Shown: in pieces, positions 1-7,197 of the stretch | Layout of the letters: every line of letters starts with the position of its first letter | Numbering within the stretch: the first letter of the stretch is position 1 | Source: Fibrobacteres bacterium CG2_30_45_31 | Lineage (GTDB): Bacteria; Fibrobacterota; Fibrobacteria; Fibrobacterales; Fibrobacteraceae | DNA length: 13,271 bases | Assembly (NCBI GenBank): GCA_001873075.1 | Contig: MNYL01000211.1 | Coordinates: 1 to 13,271, forward strand | Direction of reading: 5' to 3' | Position numbers and translations under genes: made by a program | Notes under the pieces: model-generated | Told to the model about the DNA's origin: nothing | The model's database searches: none | The model's input: only the letters and a program-made list of their open reading frames with translations

Positions 1-2
1 CA

Positions 3-641
3 GAAGCCTCCTTGGAACAAATTAAAGCGCAACTCGCGAAAACGGAAGTGCGTGCTCCCTTTGCAGGGACCCTCGGATTTCTGAACGTTTCCAAAGGGGC
101 CTGGATGACGAGTGGAACGAGCATCGCGACGCTCTCTTCCGTGAACCGTTTGAAAGTGGAATTCGCCCTTCCGCAGCGTTATGCGACAAGTGTTGGAAAA
201 GGCCGGACCGTGACGGTGCGGGATGAGGAACAAAATTTGCGAGTAGAGGGAAAGATTGAATCCCTGGAGCCGAATTTATCTGATGCGAACCGCAGTCGCA
301 TGATTCGCGCGGTGATTGACAACGGGAAAGGAAAATTCCTCTCCGGTGGTTTTGTCAAGGTGAACGTGAGTTTTGAAGCGCCTAAGGAAATGCCCATGCC
401 GATTCCCAGTGAAGCGGTGACGCTCGATGATGCGGGCGCTTATGTGTTTGTCGCGAAAGGGGGAAAGGCGGTACAGACACGTGTGAAAACGGGTCTTAGA
501 ACGCCTATTTCCGTGGGAATAACCAGTGGCCTCAACGAATCGGATACCGTGATTGTCTCCGGGATGATGAGTATGAAAAATGGGGCTTCTGTGAAAATCA
601 AAGAGATTCGTAATGCCATGCATTATGAGGTGACTCCATGA
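3..641 (+). CDS. RND efflux periplasmic adaptor (HlyD/AcrA-type), 5'-truncated
   Basis: This is the C-terminal part of a periplasmic adaptor (membrane fusion protein) that would bridge an RND pump to its outer-membrane channel. The frame is open from the first bases, so the true start is outside the window. The visible protein begins inside the coiled-coil/lipoyl region: the lipoyl half-motif VRAPFAGTLG is followed by VSKGAWMTSGTSIATLSS. Next come a beta-barrel domain with the family-typical LKVEFALPQRY and a membrane-proximal domain near the end (PIPSEAVTLDDAGAYVFV, then a GL.....VIVSG stretch). The stop overlaps the start of the downstream RND gene by four bases (ATGA), which implies translational coupling and one pump complex. 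The adaptor function is secure. The substrate cannot be read from this fragment. Confidence 0.93.
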   Translation, partial: EASLEQIKAQLAKTEVRAPFAGTLGFLNVSKGAWMTSGTSIATLSSVNRLKVEFALPQRYATSVGKGRTVTVRDEEQNLRVEGKIESLEPNLSDANRSRMIRAVIDNGKGKFLSGGFVKVNVSFEAPKEMPMPIPSEAVTLDDAGAYVFVAKGGKAVQTRVKTGLRTPISVGITSGLNESDTVIVSGMMSMKNGASVKIKEIRNAMHYEVTP

Positions 642-3600
642 GCCTTGCGCAAGTTTCGGTGCGCCGGCCTGTGTTGATGACTGTACTTGCCATTGGTACG
701 GTGTTGCTCGGGCTTTTTGGTGCCATGAGTCTGGGGGTTCGTGAGTACCCCAATGTGGATTCCCCAATCATCACGGTGAGCACGAATTATAGCGGCGCGA
801 ATGCGGCCGTGGTAGAAGCGGAAGTCACGGAAATACTTGAAGAATCCATTAACAGTGCTTCGGGTATAAAATCGCTGACCTCCACCAGTAGCGATGGAAG
901 TTCCACGATTAAAGTGGAATTCGAAGTGGGCACGGATCTCGAAACGGCCGCAAACGATATCCGCGACCGCGTTTCCCGCGTGCAGCGAAAGCTCCCCGAT
1001 AATGCGGATGCTCCTACGGTATCCAAGTCGGATTCCGATTCAGAACCGATTCTCATTGTGAGTCTGCTTTCCGATACCCGCGATGCCATGGAAATTTCAG
1101 AAATTGCGCGCAATCAGGTCAAGGAAAAGTTGCAGACGATTCCTGGTGTTTCTGAAGTTTCATTGTGGGGGGAAAAGCAGCCGGTCGTGCGTCTCTGGCT
1201 GGATCCTCTGAAAATGCAAGCTTTGGGAATTACCGCCGCAGACATTAGTGCTGCTCTCGATGATGAAAATCAGGAACTCCCCGCAGGTAAAATTCAGGGC
1301 CAGACCATGGATTTATCCATTCGAACTCTGGGGCGTTTGAAAGACCCTGCGGAATTTGCCGCTGTCGCTATTAAGACGACAGACAAAGGGGTGGTTCGTC
1401 TTTCGGATGTCGCCCAAATTCATTATGAACCCAAGGATCCCCGCACGGGTTTTAAACGCAACGGGAAAAATGTCATTGCGATTGCTGTTATTCCCCAGCC
1501 AGGTTCAAACCATGTGGAAATAGCCAATGAATTTTACAAGCGTATTGAGAATATTAAACGCGAACTCCCTTCAGATGTAGCGATTGTGAGCGGCATGGAT
1601 ACTTCGGTGAATATTCGTGCTTCCATTCGGGAAGTGGTGGAAACGATTATCATCGCTTTCCTTCTCGTGCTTGCTGTCATTTTCCTTTTTCTCCGCGAAG
1701 GTCGCACCACACTTATTCCCATGATTACCGTTCCGATTTCTCTGGTGGGAAGTTTTTTCGTTCTGTACTTTTTTGGCTTTTCCATTAACGTGTTAACGCT
1801 TCTCGCGATGGTGCTTGCGATTGGTCTTGTGGTGGATGATGCCATTGTGATTGTGGAGAACATTTACCACAAAGTGGAACACAAAATGACTCCGGATCAA
1901 GCGGCTGTGGCGGGAACCAACGAAATCTTTTTTGCGGTGATTGCCACTTCCATGGTGTTGATGGCGGTGTTTGTGCCGATGCTTGCGCTGGGGGGCACCA
2001 CGGGACTTTTATTCCGGGAATTTGTGACGGTCATGATCGGGACGGTTCTTATTTCCACGGTTTCGGCGTTAACGCTTTCTCCCATGCTCTGTTCCAAATT
2101 TTTGCGCCAGCAGAAGAAGGGCCGATTGTTTATGATTACAGAGCCCTTCTTTGAGAAACTCAATGCGCTTTATGCCGGTGCTCTCGATAAGTTTATGAAA
2201 GTGCGCGGTGTTGTATTTGTACTGATTCTCACTCTGGTGGGCATCGCTTTTTATTGCTTTACACAGATGTCGAGTGAAATGGCGCCACAGGAAGATAGTG
2301 GCACGATCATGGTGAACGCGAGTATGCCTGAAGGTGTGGGGATGACAAGAAACAAGATGCTCGCAGAAGGTCTTGTGGATGGCGTCACGGCGGTGATGGA
2401 TTCTTCTGAATATGAAGAAATTCAGGCAGGCGTTCGTGGCAATGGAAGTTCGATGATTCGAATAACGCTCAACCAGGACAAAAGTAAACGGCGCTCTCAA
2501 AGTGAAATTGCCCGCGCTATTCAGGGCATGAGTCCGAATTACCCGGATATGCGCATTATGGTTATAGAACCGCAGAGTATCAGCAAACAGCGCGGTGGAC
2601 TTCCGGTTCAGTTTGTCTTGCAGGCGCCAAGTATTGATGTGCTCCGCGATCTTGTGCCTCGCTTTATGGATGAGGTCAGTAAGGACCCCACTTTTACCGT
2701 GGTCAATTCGGATTTGAAATTCACCAAGCCGGAACTCCATATTGAAATTCTTCGTGACAAAGCGCGCGAAGAGGGCGTTTCCGTTGCGGACATTGCGAGT
2801 GCCGTGGAACTTGGTGTCGGCGATCAGAGCTATGGTGATTTTTACAAAAACGGGCGCCAGTATGATATCATTGGTGCTGTGGGCTATGAATATCGGGATA
2901 AGCCTACTGCTTTAAGTGCTCTCACGGTGCGCAATAAAAACGGGGAATTGGTGCCGCTCGATCATTTTGTAACGTATGTGGAACGCTCTTCTTCTCCATC
3001 GCTGCCGCGATACAACCGCTTCAGTTCCGCGACCATTTCTGCTGGCCTCGCCGAAGGAAAAACGGTGGGGGATGGTGTCGAAGCCATGCGCACTATAGCG
3101 CAAAAGGTCCTTAAAGATTACGCCAATGTGAGTACGGATCTGGCGGGTTCTTCCAAGGAATTTGAAGATAGTTCCTCGGGATTGGCGGTGGTATTTCTGC
3201 TTGCTCTCGCGTTTATTTTTCTTGTACTTGCGGGGCAATTTGAAAGTTTCCGCGACCCGTTAGTGATCATTTTTACGGTTCCGCTCGCCATTGCAGGGGC
3301 GCTCGCCACACTCTTTCTCACGGGACTGACGCTCAATATTTTCAGCGAAATTGCACTGATTCTTCTCTTGGGCATTGTCACCAAAAATGGAATTTTGATT
3401 GTAGAGTTTGCAAATCAGATTGCCAAAAACACAGGATGTAATGCCGTTGAAGCCGCGACGGAATCCGCCAAACGCCGCTTCCGCCCGATTCTGATGACGA
3501 GCCTTTCGACGGTGCTTGGCGCCGTACCCCTTATTCTTACGGGTACCCCGAGCCGTGTCGCTATGGGGGTCGCCATTGTCGGGGGTCTCACCTTTGCCAC

Positions 3601-5014
3601 GTTCATGACGCTCTTTGTGGTGCCAGCCGCTTATTCCTTCCTCGCCGGGAAACCTGGGAAAACATCCGTGGATGTGAGTAAAATGGCGGGTCTTCTCGGC
3701 CCTGTGCTTTTGGCGGGTATCCTTTTTGCCCCCGCTACTGTTGAGGCCGCTCCGCTTACGTCCACCGAAGCCATGCAGATCGCCCTTCAAAAGAAATACT
3801 CGGTGCAGATCGCCAACGCAAACGTACAAAGTGCGACAGCGAATGCCACGCTGGGTTCTCACGGAATGTTCCCCACTCTGGATCTTTCTCTTTCGCGCTA
3901 CTACACCTACGGGGATGAAAGTTCCACAACGCAGGCAGGGGTGAAGAGTGAAGTTAACGATGATTTGGGCCACACCGATAACTTGCAACTCGCGCTCAAT
4001 TACACCGTCTTTAACGGATTCAAATCCTGGAGTGAATACCAGGTGAGCAAAGCGAGCAAAGAAGAAGCGGAAATCAGTTTGCACGCAGAAATGGAAAACA
4101 CCGCGAACGCTGCTTTGTCCGCTTATTACGCTGCTGTGGGGGCAGAGGAAACATTGCGTTCTGCCAAAGAAAACCTCACCCTTTCCCATTCGCGCCGAAC
4201 GGTCGTGCAGCAAAAATATGAAGCAGGGGCCGCTACCAGTCTCGATTACCTCAATGCAAATCTCGATGATGCGAGCGATAGTGCCGCTCTCCTCAGCGCC
4301 GAAACCGAATTGCGTTCCGCCCTTCGCGCTTTAGATGCGGTGCTCGGGGGTGGTGTTGTCTCCATGGAATACGCTCTGGAAGATAGTATCGTGGTCGATC
4401 TTCACCCGACGTGGGAAACTCCGGAAGGTGTCGCCCAAGTGAAACAGGAATCCCTTTCCAGAAGTGCCTCTATTCAATCTGCCATTGCCGCCAAAAAAAC
4501 AGCGAGTCTCAAACGCGATAACGCGAACGCGAATTTGTATCCAGAGGTGAATGTGCATGGTTCATGGAACATGGGGGCCTCTGTAGCAGACAAAGGCAAC
4601 CCCGCGGAATCGGACGATCAGTATTTCAAGGTGGGAGCTTCCCTCAACTGGAACCTCTTTAACGGACTCGCCGATCAAGCTTCTTCGGAAATGGCCAAAA
4701 TTGAAGAACGCACCGCCATGCTTCAGGAGGCCGAAGCCCGTCTCGCCGTGGAAACGGATATTGCCGATGCCATGGACAGACATTTGCGCGCCCTCGATGC
4801 ATTAGTGGTCGCTCAGTCGAACCAGGAACTTGCCCAAGAAACGGTGACGATTGCCGAGGAGCGCCTCAAAGCAGGAAGTATCACCTCGTATGAATTTCGG
4901 GAAACGCAAAACAAGTGGAACGCGGCACAAAAAGCGGTAGTTCTCGCCAAAATAGAGGCCCGCGTTGCAGAACTCAGGGTGCGTCTGCTTTCCGGTGAGA
5001 TTCTCGGTCTATGA
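638..5014 (+). CDS. RND multidrug efflux permease fused to a TolC-like outer-membrane channel
   Basis: This is a 1458-residue fusion. Residues 1 to about 1005 form an AcrB/MexB-like RND permease (HAE1 type): an N-terminal amphipathic start with RRP, TM1, porter domains, and a multi-helix block with the GLVVDDAIVIVENIY motif. The proton-relay pair is D400/D401, and the matching TM10 lysine is K916 (GIVTKNGILIVEF), so antiport looks intact. Residues from about 1038 to 1458 form a full-length TolC/OEP-family channel with two repeats (ALNYTVFNGF and later SLNWNLFNGL) and long coiled-coil stretches. Between them, residues 1016-1037 are hydrophobic and end V-E-A, like a signal peptide. The start is ATG 638, with GAGG 7 nt upstream. 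The gene follows the adaptor directly. Residues 400/401 and 916 are of the multidrug rather than the heavy-metal type in context, but the substrate is unknown. RND-TolC fusions are, to my recollection, better known for metal-efflux CusA-like pumps of Bacteroidota. Confidence 0.93.
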   Translation: MSLAQVSVRRPVLMTVLAIGTVLLGLFGAMSLGVREYPNVDSPIITVSTNYSGANAAVVEAEVTEILEESINSASGIKSLTSTSSDGSSTIKVEFEVGTDLETAANDIRDRVSRVQRKLPDNADAPTVSKSDSDSEPILIVSLLSDTRDAMEISEIARNQVKEKLQTIPGVSEVSLWGEKQPVVRLWLDPLKMQALGITAADISAALDDENQELPAGKIQGQTMDLSIRTLGRLKDPAEFAAVAIKTTDKGVVRLSDVAQIHYEPKDPRTGFKRNGKNVIAIAVIPQPGSNHVEIANEFYKRIENIKRELPSDVAIVSGMDTSVNIRASIREVVETIIIAFLLVLAVIFLFLREGRTTLIPMITVPISLVGSFFVLYFFGFSINVLTLLAMVLAIGLVVDDAIVIVENIYHKVEHKMTPDQAAVAGTNEIFFAVIATSMVLMAVFVPMLALGGTTGLLFREFVTVMIGTVLISTVSALTLSPMLCSKFLRQQKKGRLFMITEPFFEKLNALYAGALDKFMKVRGVVFVLILTLVGIAFYCFTQMSSEMAPQEDSGTIMVNASMPEGVGMTRNKMLAEGLVDGVTAVMDSSEYEEIQAGVRGNGSSMIRITLNQDKSKRRSQSEIARAIQGMSPNYPDMRIMVIEPQSISKQRGGLPVQFVLQAPSIDVLRDLVPRFMDEVSKDPTFTVVNSDLKFTKPELHIEILRDKAREEGVSVADIASAVELGVGDQSYGDFYKNGRQYDIIGAVGYEYRDKPTALSALTVRNKNGELVPLDHFVTYVERSSSPSLPRYNRFSSATISAGLAEGKTVGDGVEAMRTIAQKVLKDYANVSTDLAGSSKEFEDSSSGLAVVFLLALAFIFLVLAGQFESFRDPLVIIFTVPLAIAGALATLFLTGLTLNIFSEIALILLLGIVTKNGILIVEFANQIAKNTGCNAVEAATESAKRRFRPILMTSLSTVLGAVPLILTGTPSRVAMGVAIVGGLTFATFMTLFVVPAAYSFLAGKPGKTSVDVSKMAGLLGPVLLAGILFAPATVEAAPLTSTEAMQIALQKKYSVQIANANVQSATANATLGSHGMFPTLDLSLSRYYTYGDESSTTQAGVKSEVNDDLGHTDNLQLALNYTVFNGFKSWSEYQVSKASKEEAEISLHAEMENTANAALSAYYAAVGAEETLRSAKENLTLSHSRRTVVQQKYEAGAATSLDYLNANLDDASDSAALLSAETELRSALRALDAVLGGGVVSMEYALEDSIVVDLHPTWETPEGVAQVKQESLSRSASIQSAIAAKKTASLKRDNANANLYPEVNVHGSWNMGASVADKGNPAESDDQYFKVGASLNWNLFNGLADQASSEMAKIEERTAMLQEAEARLAVETDIADAMDRHLRALDALVVAQSNQELAQETVTIAEERLKAGSITSYEFRETQNKWNAAQKAVVLAKIEARVAELRVRLLSGEILGL
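3683..3748 (+). other. Signal-peptide-like linker at the RND/TolC joint
   Basis: Codons 1016-1037 of the fusion encode a hydrophobic run (MAGLLGPVLLAGILFAPAT) followed by V-E-A and then A-P-L. Lysines lie just before it (K1015 and KPGK about ten residues upstream). This is the layout of a Sec signal peptide: positive inside, a hydrophobic core, and small residues at -3 and -1. RND permeases end in the cytoplasm after an even number of helices, so this segment would act as one extra crossing that places the TolC part in the periplasm. Cleavage after A1037 would release a mature channel of 421 residues. Translation initiating inside the gene at ATG 3683 is possible but less likely, because only a weak GTGAG lies 4 nt upstream and the leader would lack its own basic residues. 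Cleavage is an inference. Confidence 0.6.
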
Positions 5015-5291
5015 ACTGATACACCTTTTCTCCCTCTTTGGACATCCCAAAATGGGTGCGGGCGATTGATTCAATATAAAAGGTATCGGTGAGTAAGCGT
5101 TGCTCTTCGAATTTTTTTTCTTGTAGCAGTAAGTTTAAGGAATCCGCTTCGTGCTGAAGAGCTTCCACTTGCTTTGCTATTCGGTGTTGTTTCCAGAGTC
5201 CATTGTTGCCCGCCAAAAAGCGCCATAACATCATCACACTCACGGCGATGATCACAACGACACCTATTTGAAACAAACGTTTTCGAATCAA
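4974..5291 (-). CDS. FtsB/DivIC-like septum formation initiator protein
   Basis: This is a small bitopic membrane protein of 105 residues. A basic N-terminus (LIRKRLFQ, initiator read as Met) leads into one transmembrane helix at about residues 9-27. A periplasmic coiled coil follows at about 33-70, and then the family's C-terminal block YIESIARTHFGMSKEGEKVY. FtsB/DivIC proteins bridge FtsL and FtsQ/DivIB in the divisome. The start chosen is TTG at 5291, because a GGAG sits 8 nt upstream, straddling the end of dprA. An upstream TTG at 5312 has no ribosome site and overlaps dprA. The gene follows dprA by 5 bases, so it is probably coupled to it. Its last 41 bases are antisense to the end of the efflux fusion. 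The family call is firm, but FtsB cannot be told from DivIC or another FtsL-like protein by sequence alone. Confidence 0.85.
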   Translation of the reverse strand: MIRKRLFQIGVVVIIAVSVMMLWRFLAGNNGLWKQHRIAKQVEALQHEADSLNLLLQEKKFEEQRLLTDTFYIESIARTHFGMSKEGEKVYQFIDRESHRKADAP

Positions 5292-5296
5292 ACGAT

Positions 5297-6190
5297 CTAC
5301 TCCGCAGAACAAAAATGAAAAGACAGGCCGTCCCTTGAATGAGTGAGCCCTGCGATTTCCAGTTCCGTCAATATAGCTAAAAGCGCAGGAAGGCTAAAGG
5401 GGACGTCTTTTTGCAGTTCTTCAAGGGTACGTGAAAAACCGGCATTCTTGTTGAAAAGCAAATGGGCTTCCGGGGAAAGCGAGGCCCCCGTGGAATGAAG
5501 CTCCGCGAGTGTATAATCTGCATCGCGCACGGCACCGCACAAGTCTGCAAAATCTTCTGGTGCCCAGATCGGCTTCGCTTTCCCTGCCCTCAAAAGCGCG
5601 TTGGTTCCCGATGCCGTTTCTCGGGTGAGATCGCCCGGGATGCACAACAACTCGCGTCCCTCTTTTAAACAAAAATCCGCAGTAATCAGAGCTCCCCCTT
5701 CTGCTTTGCTTTCGACAACGACTGTTGTTTGGGAAAGCCCTTCGATAATACGGTTGCGGGCGGGGAACGCCGATTTGTAAGAGGGTGTATCTCCAGGGAC
5801 TTCACTCACGAGAGCGCCCCCGGCCTCCAGAATCGCTTCTGCGATTTGCCCCCGTGAACCGCCGATACAAGCGTCCAATCCCTGCGCGAGTACTGCCACC
5901 GTAGGGATTCCAAGGTCCAGCGCTGCCTGGTGACAAAAGCTGTCAATTCCTTGGGCAAGGCCGGAAACCACCACCGCATTCGTCCCTCGCAAATTCTTGA
6001 TGAGCCTTTTGCAAAGATCCTCTGCAAAGAGGCTCGGCCTGCGTGTACCCACCATAGCGATTTTTACTGTGGAATCTTTGGGGAAAGAGCCTTTTACAAA
6101 CAATTGTCGTGGTGCGAACCGAGAAGACTGTAACAGTGTGGGGTATTCTTCTTTCGTCAAAATGCGGGTATTGCTATCTTTTGCTGTCAT
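5297..6190 (-). CDS. dprA: DNA processing protein DprA (Smf), short form
   Basis: DprA binds incoming single-stranded DNA in the cytoplasm and loads RecA during natural transformation. The protein is 297 residues. The Rossmann-like core carries the expected motifs: VGTRRPS (47-53), SGLAQGID (76-83), FPARNRIIEGLS (142-153) and VVVESKAEGGALITA (157-171). A C-terminal winged-helix-like domain spans about 235-297. The protein is shorter than the classical form of about 360 residues, because the N-terminal SAM/HhH-like domain is mostly missing; only about 40 residues precede the core. The start is ATG at 6190, with AAGGA about 7 nt upstream. The frame stays open further upstream, but that stretch is antisense to conserved mazG coding sequence and is rejected. 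The gene runs divergently from mazG with interlocked start codons and precedes the ftsB-like gene. An 85%-identical fragment of residues 77-103 recurs at 13041-13119. Confidence 0.95.
   Translation of the reverse strand: MTAKDSNTRILTKEEYPTLLQSSRFAPRQLFVKGSFPKDSTVKIAMVGTRRPSLFAEDLCKRLIKNLRGTNAVVVSGLAQGIDSFCHQAALDLGIPTVAVLAQGLDACIGGSRGQIAEAILEAGGALVSEVPGDTPSYKSAFPARNRIIEGLSQTTVVVESKAEGGALITADFCLKEGRELLCIPGDLTRETASGTNALLRAGKAKPIWAPEDFADLCGAVRDADYTLAELHSTGASLSPEAHLLFNKNAGFSRTLEELQKDVPFSLPALLAILTELEIAGLTHSRDGLSFHFCSAE
5300..5303 (-). promoter_or_regulatory. Ribosome binding site deciding the ftsB-like start
   Basis: On the minus strand GGAG directly precedes the dprA stop codon TAG (5299-5297) and lies 8 nt upstream of the TTG at 5291. 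Ribosomes ending dprA would stop on top of this site, which fits translational coupling. It supports TTG 5291 over TTG 5312. Confidence 0.65.
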
Positions 6191-7013
6191 GAAATATTCC
6201 TTTGAAGATCTCGTTAAAATAATGGAACGTTTGCGCGCTCCTGGCGGTTGCCCCTGGGACCGCGAACAGGATACCCGCAGTCTTCTTCCGTATTTGATCG
6301 AAGAATCGTGTGAGTTCATTGATGCCGCGCAAACGAACGACAAGGTTCACATGTGCGAAGAACTGGGCGATGTCCTTTTGCAGGTGGTGTTCCACGCCGA
6401 AGTGGCGCGCGGGCAAGGGGATTTTACCATCGACGATGTGGTTCAGGACATCAGCGAAAAAATGATCCGTCGTCATCCTCATGTCTTTGGGGATGCCGAG
6501 GCTGCGAATTCCAGCGCGGTACTCACTCAATGGGAACGTATCAAAGCCTCCGAAAAAAATAATGCGGGCTCCGCTGGGAAGTCCGCTATGGATAAGGTAA
6601 GTAAGAGTCTCCCCACGCTCGCCCGTGCCCAGGAGATGCAGCGCCGCGCCGCCAAAGTCGGGTTCGATTGGGGTGACAAAGCACCCGTTTTTGAAAAGGT
6701 GCATGAAGAAATTAATGAATTTCAGACGGAAATTCAAGCGCAGACGGAAAAAAATCCCAACATGGACCGCATGGAAGATGAATTTGGCGATATGCTGTTC
6801 TCCATGGTGAATCTCGCAAGACACTGCGGCCTCAATTCTGAAACGGCTCTCATGCGCGCTAATGCCAAATTTGATCGCCGGTTTCGCGAGGTGGAAGCTC
6901 TTGCCGCACAAAAAGGAAGCGACATGAAAACCATGGGCCTGGAAGCTCTGGATGCCCTCTGGGATCAGGTCAAAAAAGAAGAGAAAGAGAAATCGTCTAA
7001 ACAAGGAAGATGA
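6189..7013 (+). CDS. mazG: Nucleoside triphosphate pyrophosphohydrolase MazG
   Basis: MazG hydrolyses (d)NTPs to the monophosphate and pyrophosphate, cleaning non-canonical nucleotides and influencing stress signalling. The protein has 274 residues, close to the E. coli length (about 263). It has the tandem layout of full MazG. The N-terminal half holds GGCPWDREQD (19-28), EESCEF (38-43) and EELGD (57-61). The C-terminal half repeats the all-alpha metal site with EEINEF (173-178) and EDEFGD (196-201). The ATG at 6189 gives the canonical N-terminus KYSFEDLVKIMERLRAPGG. No good Shine-Dalgarno precedes it. The start codon shares two bases with the dprA start on the other strand, so any mazG promoter lies inside dprA. 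The following 184 bp hold no gene, and then the A/T-rich glycan cluster begins. Two segments of this gene (6411-6496 and 6640-6708) recur at the window's 3' end. Confidence 0.95.
   Translation: MKYSFEDLVKIMERLRAPGGCPWDREQDTRSLLPYLIEESCEFIDAAQTNDKVHMCEELGDVLLQVVFHAEVARGQGDFTIDDVVQDISEKMIRRHPHVFGDAEAANSSAVLTQWERIKASEKNNAGSAGKSAMDKVSKSLPTLARAQEMQRRAAKVGFDWGDKAPVFEKVHEEINEFQTEIQAQTEKNPNMDRMEDEFGDMLFSMVNLARHCGLNSETALMRANAKFDRRFREVEALAAQKGSDMKTMGLEALDALWDQVKKEEKEKSSKQGR
6197..6202 (-). promoter_or_regulatory. dprA ribosome binding site inside mazG
   Basis: On the minus strand AAGGAA (plus-strand TTCCTT) sits 6-7 nt before the dprA ATG at 6190. It lies within mazG codons 3-5. It fixes the dprA start and shows that the two genes share sequence for initiation signals as well as for start codons. 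Confidence 0.6.
6411..6496 (+). repeat. Direct repeat, mazG copy 1 (partner 13117-13202)
   Basis: This 86-bp segment of mazG (codons 75-103) is repeated in direct orientation 6706 bp downstream. It differs at a single base near the left junction and is otherwise identical. The two copies bracket the end of mazG, the whole glycan cluster and the IS30 relic. Confidence 0.9.
6640..6708 (+). repeat. Direct repeat, mazG copy 1 second segment (partner 13203-13271)
   Basis: This 69-bp segment of mazG is repeated 6563 bp downstream with one silent difference. The partner stops at the window edge, so the repeat may be longer. The different offset from the first segment (6706 versus 6563) reflects the 143-bp deletion in the downstream copy. 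Confidence 0.88.
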
Positions 7014-7182
7014 AAAAGTCAGCATCGGATACACTCAGAGGACTAAGGAACTTTCCTCCCTTGGTTGTGAGACCCGGTACACTATTACATTGGAAACGCG
7101 TGGACAAGGGATGCCACATGAAACAGGCTTCCAAGATACAATTAAATTTTATGTTTTTTCTGTTGAAAAAACTAGACCAGTT

Positions 7183-7188
7183 CAGGAG
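7183..7188 (+). promoter_or_regulatory. Strong ribosome binding site fixing a TTG start for the flippase
   Basis: CAGGAG lies 9 nt before the TTG at 7198, the best Shine-Dalgarno in this region. The open frame extends upstream to 6952, but residues encoded there overlap mazG and show no flippase character, whereas the protein from 7198 starts as Wzx proteins do. A TACAAT at 7137-7142 could serve as a -10 element, but no convincing -35 is seen at the right distance. Confidence 0.6.
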
Positions 7189-7197
7189 ACACAATCA

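Noticed and set aside
276..767. Minus-strand open frames inside the efflux genes, including long ones at 2069-2740 and 3260-4213
   Set aside because: They are antisense shadows of the strongly conserved adaptor and RND-TolC reading frames and have no domain signatures.
5997..6188. Upstream extension of mazG giving a 338-residue protein
   Set aside because: The stretch is antisense to the conserved dprA core. MazG proteins start at the KYSFEDLVKIMERLR segment, which begins at 6189.
6191..6343. Upstream extension of dprA giving a 348-residue protein
   Set aside because: The extra residues are antisense to the conserved start of mazG and show no DprA similarity. The ATG at 6190 has a good ribosome site.
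7044..7059. Small inverted repeat AGGAA-CT-TTCCT after mazG as a terminator
   Set aside because: The two-base loop is too small, and no T-run follows.
7090..7142. Promoter for the flippase operon using TACAAT at 7137-7142
   Set aside because: The -10 is plausible, but no -35 element lies at 16-18 bp, so I do not list it as a feature.
6952..7197. N-terminal extension of the flippase from within mazG
   Set aside because: The extension has no membrane or Wzx character and overlaps mazG. A strong AGGAG precedes the TTG at 7198.
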